A stretch of DNA of 64,000 nt from an uncultured Alphaproteobacteria bacterium (lineage in GTDB: Bacteria > Pseudomonadota > Alphaproteobacteria > MPNO01 > UBA2964). Below, piece by piece: positions 8,676 through 17,832 of the stretch; the stretch's first letter is position 1, and each line of letters opens with the position of its first letter. The translations under genes and the position numbers were made by a program. The notes beneath the pieces are model-generated. The model searched no databases and was not told the DNA's origin. It was given only the letters and a program-made list of their open reading frames with translations. Where the stretch lies: assembly GCA_943787225.1 (NCBI GenBank), contig CALSLP010000004.1:248001-312000 (forward strand), in the 5' to 3' direction.

Positions 8676-10319
8676 CTACTTCGTCTCGTCGACGTCGCGG
8701 ACTTCCGTGTTCATCTCGACATCCGAGCGGCGGCGCTGGGCAATACGTTCGCCATAGGCCCAGTAATCGCTATCGGTCGCCATTTTTGCGGCCTCGTCGA
8801 ATTCTTCATCCCACTCGCCGAGCGAATATCCAAACCATGGTTCCTGCGGTGTGAGCTTGGGTAAGCCAATCTCGTCCCAGATCTCGGCGGCATTTTCCAT
8901 GAACTCGCGTTTGGGCAGGGAAATCGGCGGGAAATTCTCTTTCAGCGTTGCGTCATAGAGAACCGAGCCATCTTCACCATTATTGCGCTTGGAGCGCGGG
9001 CCATGGCCCTGATCACGATGCGGCAGAACCTGCATGTCGAGAATAGGATTACAGCGATAAGCCATCGCCCAAAACAACGCATCCGCATTGCTGGGGTCAA
9101 TGTCGTCATTAACGGCAATCACGAACTTGCCACCAGCGCGCAGCAAAGTGGCCGCGCCATAAAGCGCCCGCCAAACCTCGGTTGCCGGCATATCACGATC
9201 ACAGACCAGAACCACAAGCTTGCGTATGTTGGTCAATGGCTCATGCAGGGCCACCCGTTGAACACCCTTGATGCCAAGCGCATCGCGCATGTGGTTCATG
9301 AAGATGGTCTCATAAGCGACCTGCTTGATGCAGGAGCTTTCCGACGGCGTGACCTGTGAGATAATCGAGGTCATACACGCATCTGACCGGCGGGTGATAC
9401 AGGTCACGTCCATAAAGGCGTTAAATTCCTGCAAGTTCACATGCCCGTGGCTCTCACCAAACGGTGCTTCAGGCTCCAGCATTTCGGTGTTGATATAGCC
9501 CTCGACAACGATCTCTGCTTCGGCCGGAACCATGAGGTCTACTGTGCGGGCCTTAACGACGTTAATGGGCGAACCTACCAAGCCACCTGCGACCGTAATT
9601 TCTTCAAGGTTTTCAGGCAGTTTCTGCGCTGCTGTGAAAGTAACACATGAGGGGGCACCAAGGACAACAGCGGCCGGTAATTTCTCACCGCGTTTCTTCA
9701 TTTTTTGCCAGTGAATATAGATACCGGGTCGCAGTTCCAGAGACGGGTTCATCCCCATCCGGCGCGGCGCTTTTACCTGCGCGCGATAGTTACCCATATT
9801 CGTCAGGCCATCGTCGGGATCTTTAGTGACATACTGGGTGAGAGTCGCCACTGGCCCGACGTCCCAGCCGGGTGTCGAAATCGGTACCGGAATGGCATCC
9901 AGCGCGTTACCCGGCTTATCAAGGTCGTCGCCCTCGATAATGATTTCATGACACGGTGCTTCGTCACTGGAGATTTCTTTTGGTGGAATCGGGTTGGCAA
10001 TGGCGTGTGCCCAGCGATCCTGCACTTCCTCGACCTTACAGCCCATACCCATGGCATAAATTTCGCGGTTCGCGGCCAGCACGCCCACGGCAACCGGCAT
10101 ATCGAACTTGTTCCCCTTGGAATCCACGACATTGGTGAACAGGAAGGCTTTACGGTCTTTTTCATCGATCCCGCCGCGGAACTGCCAACGCACCAGCGGG
10201 TGCATTTCAGTGTCCTTATTGATCTCACGATCAACCGTGACCAGCAGCCCGGCTTCGTCGAGCGCTTTCAGATGGTCGTGTAAATCAGGGTAACTACGTG
10301 CGGGGTTGCGTTTAGCCAC
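8676..10319 (-). CDS. UbiD family decarboxylase (copy 1)
   Basis: A 547-residue UbiD-family protein. The family uses prenylated FMN, made by UbiX, for reversible decarboxylation of aromatic, heteroaromatic or alpha,beta-unsaturated acids. The catalytic acidic motif is visible as PEAPFGESHGHVN. The sequence is closely related to the UbiD proteins at 29290 and 33511 along the whole length, including the N-terminal DTEMHPLVRWQFRGG. The start is a GTG at 10319 preceded by AAGGA. No ubiX gene is in this window. Upstream, after a 410-base repeat-containing gap, lies an SDR on the same strand. The substrate is unknown. Confidence 0.9.
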   Translation of the reverse strand: MAKRNPARSYPDLHDHLKALDEAGLLVTVDREINKDTEMHPLVRWQFRGGIDEKDRKAFLFTNVVDSKGNKFDMPVAVGVLAANREIYAMGMGCKVEEVQDRWAHAIANPIPPKEISSDEAPCHEIIIEGDDLDKPGNALDAIPVPISTPGWDVGPVATLTQYVTKDPDDGLTNMGNYRAQVKAPRRMGMNPSLELRPGIYIHWQKMKKRGEKLPAAVVLGAPSCVTFTAAQKLPENLEEITVAGGLVGSPINVVKARTVDLMVPAEAEIVVEGYINTEMLEPEAPFGESHGHVNLQEFNAFMDVTCITRRSDACMTSIISQVTPSESSCIKQVAYETIFMNHMRDALGIKGVQRVALHEPLTNIRKLVVLVCDRDMPATEVWRALYGAATLLRAGGKFVIAVNDDIDPSNADALFWAMAYRCNPILDMQVLPHRDQGHGPRSKRNNGEDGSVLYDATLKENFPPISLPKREFMENAAEIWDEIGLPKLTPQEPWFGYSLGEWDEEFDEAAKMATDSDYWAYGERIAQRRRSDVEMNTEVRDVDETK

Positions 10320-10730
10320 GGGTCTGGTCCTTTTTAGAAATCAGTTAGCATCAAAAGTTGGGCGCAGCTATAGCGCAACAGCGGCGTCAGGCCAACCCGG
10401 CGGCCACAAAGAAAGGCCTCACAGGGTTTATCGTCACCCTGACACCCAACAACCCGGATACTCCCAACCGTCACCCCGGACTTGAGATCCAGGGTCCATA
10501 CCAGCCACCACGCCAATCGATGCCGTATCAAGGACGGAAGGGAGTGCCTTTCCTTACCCCGTCTTCCCCGGACTTGATCCGGGTATCCAGTTTCATTGAA
10601 AGATGGATTGCCGGGTCAGGCCCGGCAATGATGAAAAACTAAAAGTCACACTACGTCCGAGCCGGGGTCCATGGCCACCACCGCGCAGATGGATGCCGCA
10701 TCAAGTGCGGCATGACGAATAAACTAGGAA
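10320..10730. repeat. Intergenic region with REP-like palindromes
   Basis: This 411-base gap holds no gene. It contains at least three REP-like elements: around 10470-10500 (variant of CACCCCGGACTTGATCC), around 10558-10590 (CCCCGGACTTGATCCGGG) followed by a hairpin with arms TTGCCGGG/CCCGGCAA near 10606-10628, and around 10656-10715 ending in a GCCGCATCAAGTGCGGC hairpin. Related elements occur near 24.6-24.95 kb and 32.0-32.2 kb. They may stabilise mRNA ends or be remnants of a REP family. Confidence 0.7.
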
Positions 10731-11489
10731 TTAATGCGTACTCACGCCGCCATCGATCAGCATCGTCTGTCCGGTAACGAAGTCACTTTCCGCCGAGGAC
10801 AAAAAGAGCACCGCACCAACCAAATCATCCGGAAGCTGTTCGCGTTTGATCATCCGGTTTGCCAACTGAGCCGCGGCACCACTCCCCTTCCAGTTGGTCC
10901 GTTTGCGGACGTTTTCACTCATCGTCGATCCAGGCGCGATGCAGTTCACGCGAATACCATCATCCCCGACCTCTTTGCAGAGCGAGCGGGTAATCGCCAG
11001 AACCGCGCCTTTCGTAGAGTCATAATGTAGAAAAAACGGCACGCCCTGGAAAATTCGACTGGTCGAGATATTGATGATCTTGCCATATTGCTGCTTGCGC
11101 ATCTCGGCAACAGCCGCCCGACAACAAAGCCAGGTGCCGCGCACGTTCACCGCATGCATCAAATCCCATTCGTCTACGGAGATTTCATCAAAGCCCTTGC
11201 GTTCAACAGCCGTGAAAATAGCGGCGTTATTGACCATAATATCAAGTTTGCCGAAGGCTTCGACCGCCTTGGCGACCATTTCCAGCGTAGCAGCCTCTTC
11301 GCGGACATCTGTCGGCACATCGATGGCCTCGCCGCCAGCGGCCCTGATCTCTTCGACCACAGCCGCACCGCTATCGCGATCCGCAATCACGACCTTAGCG
11401 CCTTCTGCGGCCAAAGCTCGTGCATAAGTTGCGCCCAACCCTTGAGCGGCACCGGTCACAATGGCGACGCGTCCCTCTACTCTGCCCAT
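10731..11489 (-). CDS. SDR family oxidoreductase (copy 1)
   Basis: A 252-residue classical short-chain dehydrogenase/reductase, NAD(P)-dependent. The cofactor motif TGAAQGLG is at residues 11-18, the NNAA motif at about 88-91, the active-site Ser in INISTSR and the YDSTK pair at about 156-160. The C-terminus VTGQTMLIDGGV is typical. ATG 11489 follows GGAG at good spacing, so upstream in-frame starts are rejected. It is divergent from the TauD gene at 11587 and lies upstream of UbiD copy 1. It probably oxidises or reduces an alcohol/ketone in the same pathway; the substrate is unknown. Confidence 0.85.
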   Translation of the reverse strand: MGRVEGRVAIVTGAAQGLGATYARALAAEGAKVVIADRDSGAAVVEEIRAAGGEAIDVPTDVREEAATLEMVAKAVEAFGKLDIMVNNAAIFTAVERKGFDEISVDEWDLMHAVNVRGTWLCCRAAVAEMRKQQYGKIINISTSRIFQGVPFFLHYDSTKGAVLAITRSLCKEVGDDGIRVNCIAPGSTMSENVRKRTNWKGSGAAAQLANRMIKREQLPDDLVGAVLFLSSAESDFVTGQTMLIDGGVSTH

Positions 11490-11586
11490 CTTCCACTCCA
11501 TAGCCTGTATTTGTATGGCGGCAGTGTGGACGGTGAAAGGCTCGGTTTCAACTCCCCTTCGGCAGATCATCTGTTATTATAGGGGT

Positions 11587-12429
11587 ATGAAAGTTACACC
11601 GCTTGATGCCCCACTTGGCGCCCGCATTACCGGGCTCGATTTCCGCGATACGCCGAATGAAGCGCTCGCCGCTGACATTCGGGCGATTATTCATGACAAT
11701 CAGGTCGCGATATTTCCCGATCAGCATTTCAACGCCAAAGAACAACTTGCTTTCACGCATGCTCTCGGCCCGGTTCGAAAACGTCAACTGCCGGCTGATT
11801 ATGTCGTCCCCGCCAGCTCCTCCGACACACCGGGCATCGCCTATGTCAGCAATATTCGCGATGCAAACGGCGACCCCACCGGGGTCATCCCCGATGGCGA
11901 GATGTGGTTTCATCACGACACCTGCTACACCGACGCACCGGATAAGTTCACGATGCTCTGCGCTCTCGCCGTTCCGAAAATCGGCGGCAATACCATGTGG
12001 TGCAATATGTATCAGGCCTGGGAAACCATGCCCGAGGACCTCAAACAGACGATCCGCGGCAAAAAAGCCCTCAGTGTCTATGACTATGCAACGATTGCGA
12101 AACCTGACCTCGACAACCTGGAAAACATCGAAAAGGCCTGGCAGCCTTGTGTCGTCACCCACCCGCAGACCGGGCGCGAGGCGTTGTTCGTCAACCGACT
12201 CATGACCTGCCAGCTCGAAGGATTCTCCATCGCAGAAAGCGTAGCGGTATTAGACCCAATCTTCGATCACGCTGAACAGCGGCAATTCGTCTATGAACAC
12301 CAATGGACGGTTGGTGATTTCATCATTTGGGACAATCTGGCAGTTACCCACGCCCGCACACATTTCGAACGCGGCGATGACCGCCGTCTCCGCCGGAGTA
12401 AAGTGAGTGGCGACAGTTTAGCCGCTTAG
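11587..12429 (+). CDS. TauD/TfdA family Fe(II)/2-oxoglutarate dioxygenase (copy 1)
   Basis: 280 residues of the TauD/TfdA family, which couples 2-oxoglutarate decarboxylation to substrate hydroxylation. The iron ligands are visible: HxD at His109-Asp111 (WFHHDTCY) and a distal His at 255 (VTHARTHF), with Arg residues near 267-270 for 2-oxoglutarate binding. It belongs to the subgroup with THART/VHART also seen at 17833 and 51534. The start ATG 11587 is chosen by alignment with the paralogues; the Shine-Dalgarno (AGGGG) sits very close. It is convergent with SDR copy 2. Confidence 0.85.
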   Translation: MKVTPLDAPLGARITGLDFRDTPNEALAADIRAIIHDNQVAIFPDQHFNAKEQLAFTHALGPVRKRQLPADYVVPASSSDTPGIAYVSNIRDANGDPTGVIPDGEMWFHHDTCYTDAPDKFTMLCALAVPKIGGNTMWCNMYQAWETMPEDLKQTIRGKKALSVYDYATIAKPDLDNLENIEKAWQPCVVTHPQTGREALFVNRLMTCQLEGFSIAESVAVLDPIFDHAEQRQFVYEHQWTVGDFIIWDNLAVTHARTHFERGDDRRLRRSKVSGDSLAA

Positions 12430-12431
12430 TA

Positions 12432-13193
12432 TCACCAGACGATAGCACCGCCATCCACAACCAGCGTCTGACCCGACATGAAATCGCTTTCGGGTGACGC
12501 CAAATGAACACAAGCGCCCACCAGATCATCAGGTTCTTCTGCACGCTTGATCGCCCGTGCTTGCGCACTCGCGACGCGGCGTTCCTTCTGGGTGTCAGTC
12601 GCCAGGGATTGACTAATCTCGGTGTCTGTCGCGCCAGGCGCAATAATATTGGCGCAAATGCCCGACGGACCATATTCGCGGGCCAGTGACCGGGTTAAGC
12701 CGATTACAGCCCCCTTACTGGTGTCATAGTGCAACATTCCAGCGCCACCCTTCATCGCCCGGGTCGAGGCCACGGTGATAATCTTGCCGTATTCGTTCTT
12801 CACCATTTCCGGGATTGCCGCCTTGGCCGATAACCAGACACCCTTCACATTGACCGACATCACCTTTTCCCAGGTATCAACATCGATTTCGGTGGCTGAT
12901 TGACGTTCGAGATGGACCCACAGCCCGGCATTGGCGACGAGAATATCGAGCTTGCCATAAGCTTCAACGGCTTTGGCGACCATTTCCTCGCAGCTGCTTT
13001 CGTTGGTGACATCGGTTTTGACGGCCATCGCCTCGCCGCCAGCTTGCTTGATGATACCCAGCGTTTCCTCTGCCGCGTCGAGATCAGCGATGACGATTTT
13101 GGCACCTTCCGCCGCTAAACCCTTGGCGAAGGCTGCGCCAATACTCCGCGCACCGCCCGTTACAATCGCTACCCGTCCGTCCAGTCTCGCCAT
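12432..13193 (-). CDS. SDR family oxidoreductase (copy 2)
   Basis: A 253-residue classical SDR with TGGARSIG for NAD(P) binding, NAG at about residue 88, an active-site Ser in VASTRA, the YDTSK catalytic pair and the typical SGQTLVVDGG ending. It follows SDR copy 3 by 15 bases on the same strand, so both belong to the TauD-TauD-VOC-UbiD-SDR-SDR run. An adjacent TTG at 13196 is an alternative start. The substrate cannot be told. Confidence 0.85.
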   Translation of the reverse strand: MARLDGRVAIVTGGARSIGAAFAKGLAAEGAKIVIADLDAAEETLGIIKQAGGEAMAVKTDVTNESSCEEMVAKAVEAYGKLDILVANAGLWVHLERQSATEIDVDTWEKVMSVNVKGVWLSAKAAIPEMVKNEYGKIITVASTRAMKGGAGMLHYDTSKGAVIGLTRSLAREYGPSGICANIIAPGATDTEISQSLATDTQKERRVASAQARAIKRAEEPDDLVGACVHLASPESDFMSGQTLVVDGGAIVW

Positions 13194-13208
13194 CAATCTA
13201 ACCCTTTC

Positions 13209-13970
13209 TCACCACATCGTGCCGCCGCCATCGACGACGACCGTTTGACCACTCATAAAATCGCTCTTCGGCGACGATAGAAACACACATAACCCAAGAA
13301 CGTCCGCAGGCATACCGTTGCGACCCAGTGCGCGTTTTTTGCCGCTGGCGACGCGGCGCATGATGCTTTCCTCTGTTTCATATTGTTTGCCGGTCTCCGT
13401 CTCAATCGGCCCCGGCGCGATAGCATTGATGCGAATGCCGTCATCACCATACTCCCGCGCCATCGACCGCGTAATACCAACCACTGCGGCCTTGGAGGCG
13501 GCATAGCGCGTGATCCCTGGCGTGCCCTGGAATGCGGCGGTAGAGGCGATATTGATAATCTTGCCGTAGCCGTTTTTCTTCATTTCGGGGATACAGGCTT
13601 TGGCGCCAAGCCACACGCCCTTAATATTGACGTTATAGACGGCGTCCCATTCATCGACGGTTTCATCCAAAGACGGCCCGCGCCGCAGATGGGTATACAG
13701 CCCGGCATTAGCGACCAGAATGTCGAGACGACCAAAGGCTTCCACGGCCTTGGCAGCCATGTTCATGTTTGCCGCTTCATTGGCAACATCGGTCTCAACA
13801 AAGATCGCTTCACCGCCCGCCTGTTCGATCACGCCCACAACGCTGCTGGCGTCTTCGAGATCAGCAATCACAACCTTGGCACCCTCTTCCGCCAGCCGTT
13901 TGCAATATTCAGCACCTATGCCAAGCGATCCGCCGGTTACGACGGCGACTTTCCCGTCAAGCTGCACCAT
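13209..13970 (-). CDS. SDR family oxidoreductase (copy 3)
   Basis: A 253-residue classical SDR with TGGSLGIG, NAG, INIAST, the YAASK catalytic pair and SGQTVVVDGG near the end. ATG 13970 is preceded by AGGGAGA and aligns with the paralogues; an in-frame TTG at 13997 is rejected. It lies 30 bases downstream of UbiD copy 2 on the same strand, which suggests cotranscription and a shared pathway. Confidence 0.85.
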   Translation of the reverse strand: MVQLDGKVAVVTGGSLGIGAEYCKRLAEEGAKVVIADLEDASSVVGVIEQAGGEAIFVETDVANEAANMNMAAKAVEAFGRLDILVANAGLYTHLRRGPSLDETVDEWDAVYNVNIKGVWLGAKACIPEMKKNGYGKIINIASTAAFQGTPGITRYAASKAAVVGITRSMAREYGDDGIRINAIAPGPIETETGKQYETEESIMRRVASGKKRALGRNGMPADVLGLCVFLSSPKSDFMSGQTVVVDGGGTMW

Positions 13971-14000
13971 CCCTGTCTCCCTTAATTTCCCGGCCAATCT

Positions 14001-15491
14001 CTAGTCGAGCAGATAGCCAAATTTCTCCCGCGCCAATGTCAGCAATTTCTCTGACGGCTTGGTCGATTTATTGAAATCATCTTTCCAATGGAATGGCCGA
14101 CAAGCATCGATGATCATCCGGGAATTTGTGATGTTCCCCTTAGCCCGTTCTTCAGGATCTATCCGAGGATCGGCGAATGACGTCCAGGCATATTTAATAA
14201 AATCAATTTCGCTTGCCGGATCGCAGCGCATCAATGCTGCCCAGATCAGCTCTTCAAGATCAGCAACGTCTATATCTTCATCTGTCACGATCACCCATTT
14301 GCCAGCATAGGCACCAGATTGGCATTGTGCCGCGATTTGCGCTGCCTGGGTTGAATGGCCTGGATAGCGTTGGGTAATCGAGATGCCAGTCAGCATATGC
14401 GATCCACCGACCTCATGGCACCAAACCGCTTTGACATCCGGCACGCCCGCATCATTTACCGCATGCCTCAACAATGCTGAGCGCGTTATGGCGCGAAACC
14501 GGGAATATTCATCTGGCAGGCTTTGCGGTGGAAAACCAAGAATAATGGGGTCGTTTCGGTGATAGACAGCAACAATCTCGCATTTGGGACGCTGCCTTCC
14601 ACTTTCTGTATAGCTGCCGCACCAGTCGCCAAATGGCCCTTCCGGAATTACAACTTCCGGATCAACATAGCCTTCGAGGACGATCTCGGCATTCGCCGGA
14701 AATGGTAGGCCTGTGACCTTGCCCTTTACGAGTTCGACCGGTTTACCGCGTAATCCACCGACAACGTCATATTCACTGACGCCTGACGGGACGTCGTAGC
14801 CTCCCATGATAAACGTCATCGGATCACCGCCGATTACCATTACGCACGGTGTTTTTTCACCCTTGGCAGCATTCTTCTCAAAATGGATTCGACCATGTTT
14901 ACCGAGGCCTGTATTGAAGGCTACAGTTTTTGAATCCTTGGCCATAATCCGGTAGCAACCGAGATTGAGCCAGCCAGTATCTGGATCGGCCGTCACGTTG
15001 TAGCTGCCGGTGCCGATATAGCGTCCGCCATCGCCTTCATGCCAGATTGGTGATGGAAACTGGTCTATATCGACCTCATCCCCCATTTGAATATTCTCAA
15101 ACACCGGCCCGTCATCAACAATTACCGGGGCAATCAACGATTGCTGGTCATGCGAATACACGTCAGCCCACGCATCCGACAACCCGACCTTTGAGAGTCC
15201 CGCCGGAAAACCAAGCGTCATATTCTTGCGTTTGCCACCAAAGAAGTTCGCTAACACACGGAAACCCGGCTTCACGCCGGGAATATCGTCAAACAACAGG
15301 ACCGGCGCATCCTCGTCATACTTCACGACAGTACATGCAAGTCCGATATCCTGTTCCCAGCTTGCTCCAGTGACATGACGAAGTTCGCCGAGACGGTCGG
15401 CTTCCGCGATCCATTCCCGTAAATCTTCATAGGCAAGAACGTGACGCAGGTTATGATCGTGGTTTTCCTCAGCTTTGGGAGTGTCAGTCAT
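14001..15491 (-). CDS. UbiD family decarboxylase (copy 2, divergent)
   Basis: A 496-residue UbiD protein that is clearly more divergent from the other three in this window, and shorter. The prenyl-FMN enzyme motif appears as PEGPFGDWCGSY, the ExPFGD form usual in classical UbiD, whereas the other three copies have ExPFGE. It is placed between a VOC gene upstream (stop at 15513) and two SDRs downstream. ATG 15491 is used; a GTG at 15512 directly after the VOC stop is also possible because neither has a clear Shine-Dalgarno. The substrate is unknown. Confidence 0.88.
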   Translation of the reverse strand: MTDTPKAEENHDHNLRHVLAYEDLREWIAEADRLGELRHVTGASWEQDIGLACTVVKYDEDAPVLLFDDIPGVKPGFRVLANFFGGKRKNMTLGFPAGLSKVGLSDAWADVYSHDQQSLIAPVIVDDGPVFENIQMGDEVDIDQFPSPIWHEGDGGRYIGTGSYNVTADPDTGWLNLGCYRIMAKDSKTVAFNTGLGKHGRIHFEKNAAKGEKTPCVMVIGGDPMTFIMGGYDVPSGVSEYDVVGGLRGKPVELVKGKVTGLPFPANAEIVLEGYVDPEVVIPEGPFGDWCGSYTESGRQRPKCEIVAVYHRNDPIILGFPPQSLPDEYSRFRAITRSALLRHAVNDAGVPDVKAVWCHEVGGSHMLTGISITQRYPGHSTQAAQIAAQCQSGAYAGKWVIVTDEDIDVADLEELIWAALMRCDPASEIDFIKYAWTSFADPRIDPEERAKGNITNSRMIIDACRPFHWKDDFNKSTKPSEKLLTLAREKFGYLLD

Positions 15492-15512
15492 TGTGATTAC
15501 GCTCGTTTTCAC

Positions 15513-15938
15513 TCAGGCACGTTGGCCAAGTTCGATCGAATAACCATCTGGGTCGCGGATAAAGGCAATAACCGGGCCATTTGGTCCTGAATGTTTCAAC
15601 GGTCCCGGCGGACGTGGCACCTCCATGCCAAAAGCCTCAACCTTTTTGCAGACCTCATAAATATCCGGATAACCAATGGCGATATGGCCAAAACCTGTTC
15701 CGACCTCATAGCCATCGTCCTGGCCCCAGTTGTAGGTAAGCTCGATGGCCGGGTCGGTATTCTCATCGCCAAATCCCATAAAGACGACGGTGTATTTACC
15801 GCCTTCATTCTCATTACGGCGGAATTCCTGCATGCCCATGACCTCTGCATAGAATTTTACCGATCGGTCGAGGTCTTTCACCCGAAGCATCGTGTGCCGA
15901 ATGCGGGGTTTTGTTGAGGCAACTCTCTCGTCAGCCAT
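15513..15938 (-). CDS. VOC family protein, glyoxalase I-like
   Basis: A 141-residue protein of the vicinal oxygen chelate fold with two beta-alpha-beta-beta-beta repeats. Metal ligands fit glyoxalase I: His in RHTMLRVKDL, Glu in AIELTYNWG, His in GFGHIAIGYPD and Glu in DGYSIELGQ. It may be a true lactoylglutathione lyase or a related lyase/dioxygenase specialised for this cluster. It lies between TauD copy 2 and UbiD copy 2 in the same direction, with short spacing. Confidence 0.85.
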   Translation of the reverse strand: MADERVASTKPRIRHTMLRVKDLDRSVKFYAEVMGMQEFRRNENEGGKYTVVFMGFGDENTDPAIELTYNWGQDDGYEVGTGFGHIAIGYPDIYEVCKKVEAFGMEVPRPPGPLKHSGPNGPVIAFIRDPDGYSIELGQRA

Positions 15939-15961
15939 TCGTCGTTTCTCCTAAAGTTAGA

Positions 15962-16813
15962 TCAAAAAGGTTTGTCACCGCGCACGATCACGCGATGCAT
16001 ATGTCGAATTTGTCCTTCGGGAACACCGCCGCAGGCCAGATGGATCAGACAGCGATTATCCCAGATGGTCAGGTCATGCAGGTTCCATTTATGGCGATAG
16101 ATGAAGTCGCGCTGTTTCTGATGCGCGATCAATTCATCCATCAACGCCTGACCTTCCTCTTCTTCCAATTCTTCGATGCCGATGGTGAAGCGCTCGGAAA
16201 GATAGAGTGCCTTGCGGCCAGTTTCTGGATGGGTGCGGACAAGCGGATGAACGGCATCCGGCGGCGCAATATCTGCGTACCGCTCCTTGCCAATTTCTTT
16301 ATATATTTCTGGAACTTCTACACGAGGGTTCCGAAATCGATTGAAGGTATGACGCGCGTGCAGTCCCTCGAGTTTTTCCTTCGTCTCCTCGGATAAAGTC
16401 TCGTAGGCTTGATACATGTTCGACCATTCGGTATCACCGCCAACTTCCGGAATTTCAACCGCGTAGAGCATGGTGCACAGCGTTGGAATATCCGTATAAG
16501 ACAAGTCGGAATGCCAGGCATCACCCGCCGAAGGCGACCCGACATATTTACCATCCACCTTCTTGGTCGAGAGAATTTGCATCGCCTCATGACCAGAATG
16601 TTTATTGTCTTTTTGAATGTGAACATCCAACTCACCGAACCGCTGGGCAAAGCCAACTTGCCGTTCTGGCGGTAATTCCTGATCCCGGAACACCAGAACA
16701 TGATGCTCCAGAAATGCAGCGTGAATCTTATCAAAGGTCTCGTCTTCGAGGTTTCCAACATCGATCCCGACAACCTCAGCGCCCAGAACATCTGAAAGTG
16801 GATTAATCTGCAT
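15962..16813 (-). CDS. TauD/TfdA family dioxygenase (copy 2)
   Basis: 283 residues; iron ligands His101-x-Asp103 (AWHSDLSY) and His258 (LIHLACGG), with the Arg of RHMHR near 274 for 2-oxoglutarate. It belongs to the subgroup also found at 16826, 26803 and 27666, which share SDxLGAEV at the N-terminus and RHMHR at the C-terminus. ATG 16813 with AGGAG at 8 bases is chosen over an upstream TTG. It follows TauD copy 3 by 12 bases and precedes the VOC gene, so it is part of one operon. Confidence 0.87.
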   Translation of the reverse strand: MQINPLSDVLGAEVVGIDVGNLEDETFDKIHAAFLEHHVLVFRDQELPPERQVGFAQRFGELDVHIQKDNKHSGHEAMQILSTKKVDGKYVGSPSAGDAWHSDLSYTDIPTLCTMLYAVEIPEVGGDTEWSNMYQAYETLSEETKEKLEGLHARHTFNRFRNPRVEVPEIYKEIGKERYADIAPPDAVHPLVRTHPETGRKALYLSERFTIGIEELEEEEGQALMDELIAHQKQRDFIYRHKWNLHDLTIWDNRCLIHLACGGVPEGQIRHMHRVIVRGDKPF

Positions 16814-16825
16814 GCTCAATTCTCC

Positions 16826-17677
16826 TTAAAACGGCACATCGCCAGAGATTGTCGTGCGGTGCATATGCCGGATCTGATCTTCAGGTATCCCCCGGCAAGC
16901 CAGATGCAGCGTACAACGATTATCCCACATGACGAGATCGCCAACCTTCCATTCATGGTGATAGACGAATTTCCGCTGTGTGGCGTGCTCGATCAACTCA
17001 TCAAGCAAATCCTGCGCCTCATCCTCTGAGCCATCGAGGATACCTAGCGTGAACCTTGGCGAGACATACAGGGCTTTACGACCGGTCTCAGGATGCGTTC
17101 GTGCCACGGGATGAAAAACATCCGGCGGGCTGAGCTTCTCATAGCGCTCCTTGCCCCCTTCCTGGCGCTGCGATGGCACACCAATCCGATTGTTCTTATA
17201 GCGATTAAAGCTGTGACGGGCTTTGAGACCATCGATCCGCTGTTTGGTCTCTTCCGGCAGTGTGTCATAGGCGTCGTACATATTGAGCCATTCAGTATCA
17301 CCGCCAATTTCCGAGACTTCCAACGCATAGAGCAACGACCCAAGGCTCGGTTCGGGCATATAAGACAAATCCGAGTGCCAGGAGTCACCCGCATTCTCAA
17401 CACCGATATACTCGCCGTTCTCCTTTACGTTGGAGACCAGCAGGATTTCCTCGTGATCCTTGTGGAGGCTGTCTTTGGAGATGTGAACCTCCAACGGACC
17501 GAAGTTCTTACTGAACGCGATGTGCTGTTCCATCGAGATATCTTGATCGCGAAACAGGAGTATCTGGTGTTCATGGAACGCCGCTCTAATCTTGTCGGCG
17601 GTTTCGGCATCGACATTTCCAAGATCCACCCCGGATACATGTGCCCCCAGCGCATCGGATAGACGCGATACTTCCAT
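16826..17677 (-). CDS. TauD/TfdA family dioxygenase (copy 3)
   Basis: 283 residues with iron ligands His101-x-Asp103 (SWHSDLSY) and a distal His in TLHLACRG near 258, and RHMHR near the end. It is the first gene of the minus-strand run TauD-TauD-VOC-UbiD-SDR-SDR. It is divergent from TauD copy 4 at 17833; the 155-base gap contains an imperfect inverted repeat (CTTTCC near 17719 and GGAAAG near 17748) that may be a regulatory site. Two adjacent, similar but not identical dioxygenases suggest either two steps or two related substrates. Confidence 0.87.
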   Translation of the reverse strand: MEVSRLSDALGAHVSGVDLGNVDAETADKIRAAFHEHQILLFRDQDISMEQHIAFSKNFGPLEVHISKDSLHKDHEEILLVSNVKENGEYIGVENAGDSWHSDLSYMPEPSLGSLLYALEVSEIGGDTEWLNMYDAYDTLPEETKQRIDGLKARHSFNRYKNNRIGVPSQRQEGGKERYEKLSPPDVFHPVARTHPETGRKALYVSPRFTLGILDGSEDEAQDLLDELIEHATQRKFVYHHEWKVGDLVMWDNRCTLHLACRGIPEDQIRHMHRTTISGDVPF

Positions 17678-17832
17678 AGCCGCCTCCCTCGAAAATCCCT
17701 GTATTGTGCCTTTTTAGCACTTTCCAAAGACTCTACGCCCCGTCTGGAAAGGCGTCAAATGGACCACAGATGCCTTGAGTTCACGGTCCCAATGGCGTTC
17801 AATCCAGGAAAGTCTAGAGAACAGGTGCGGGC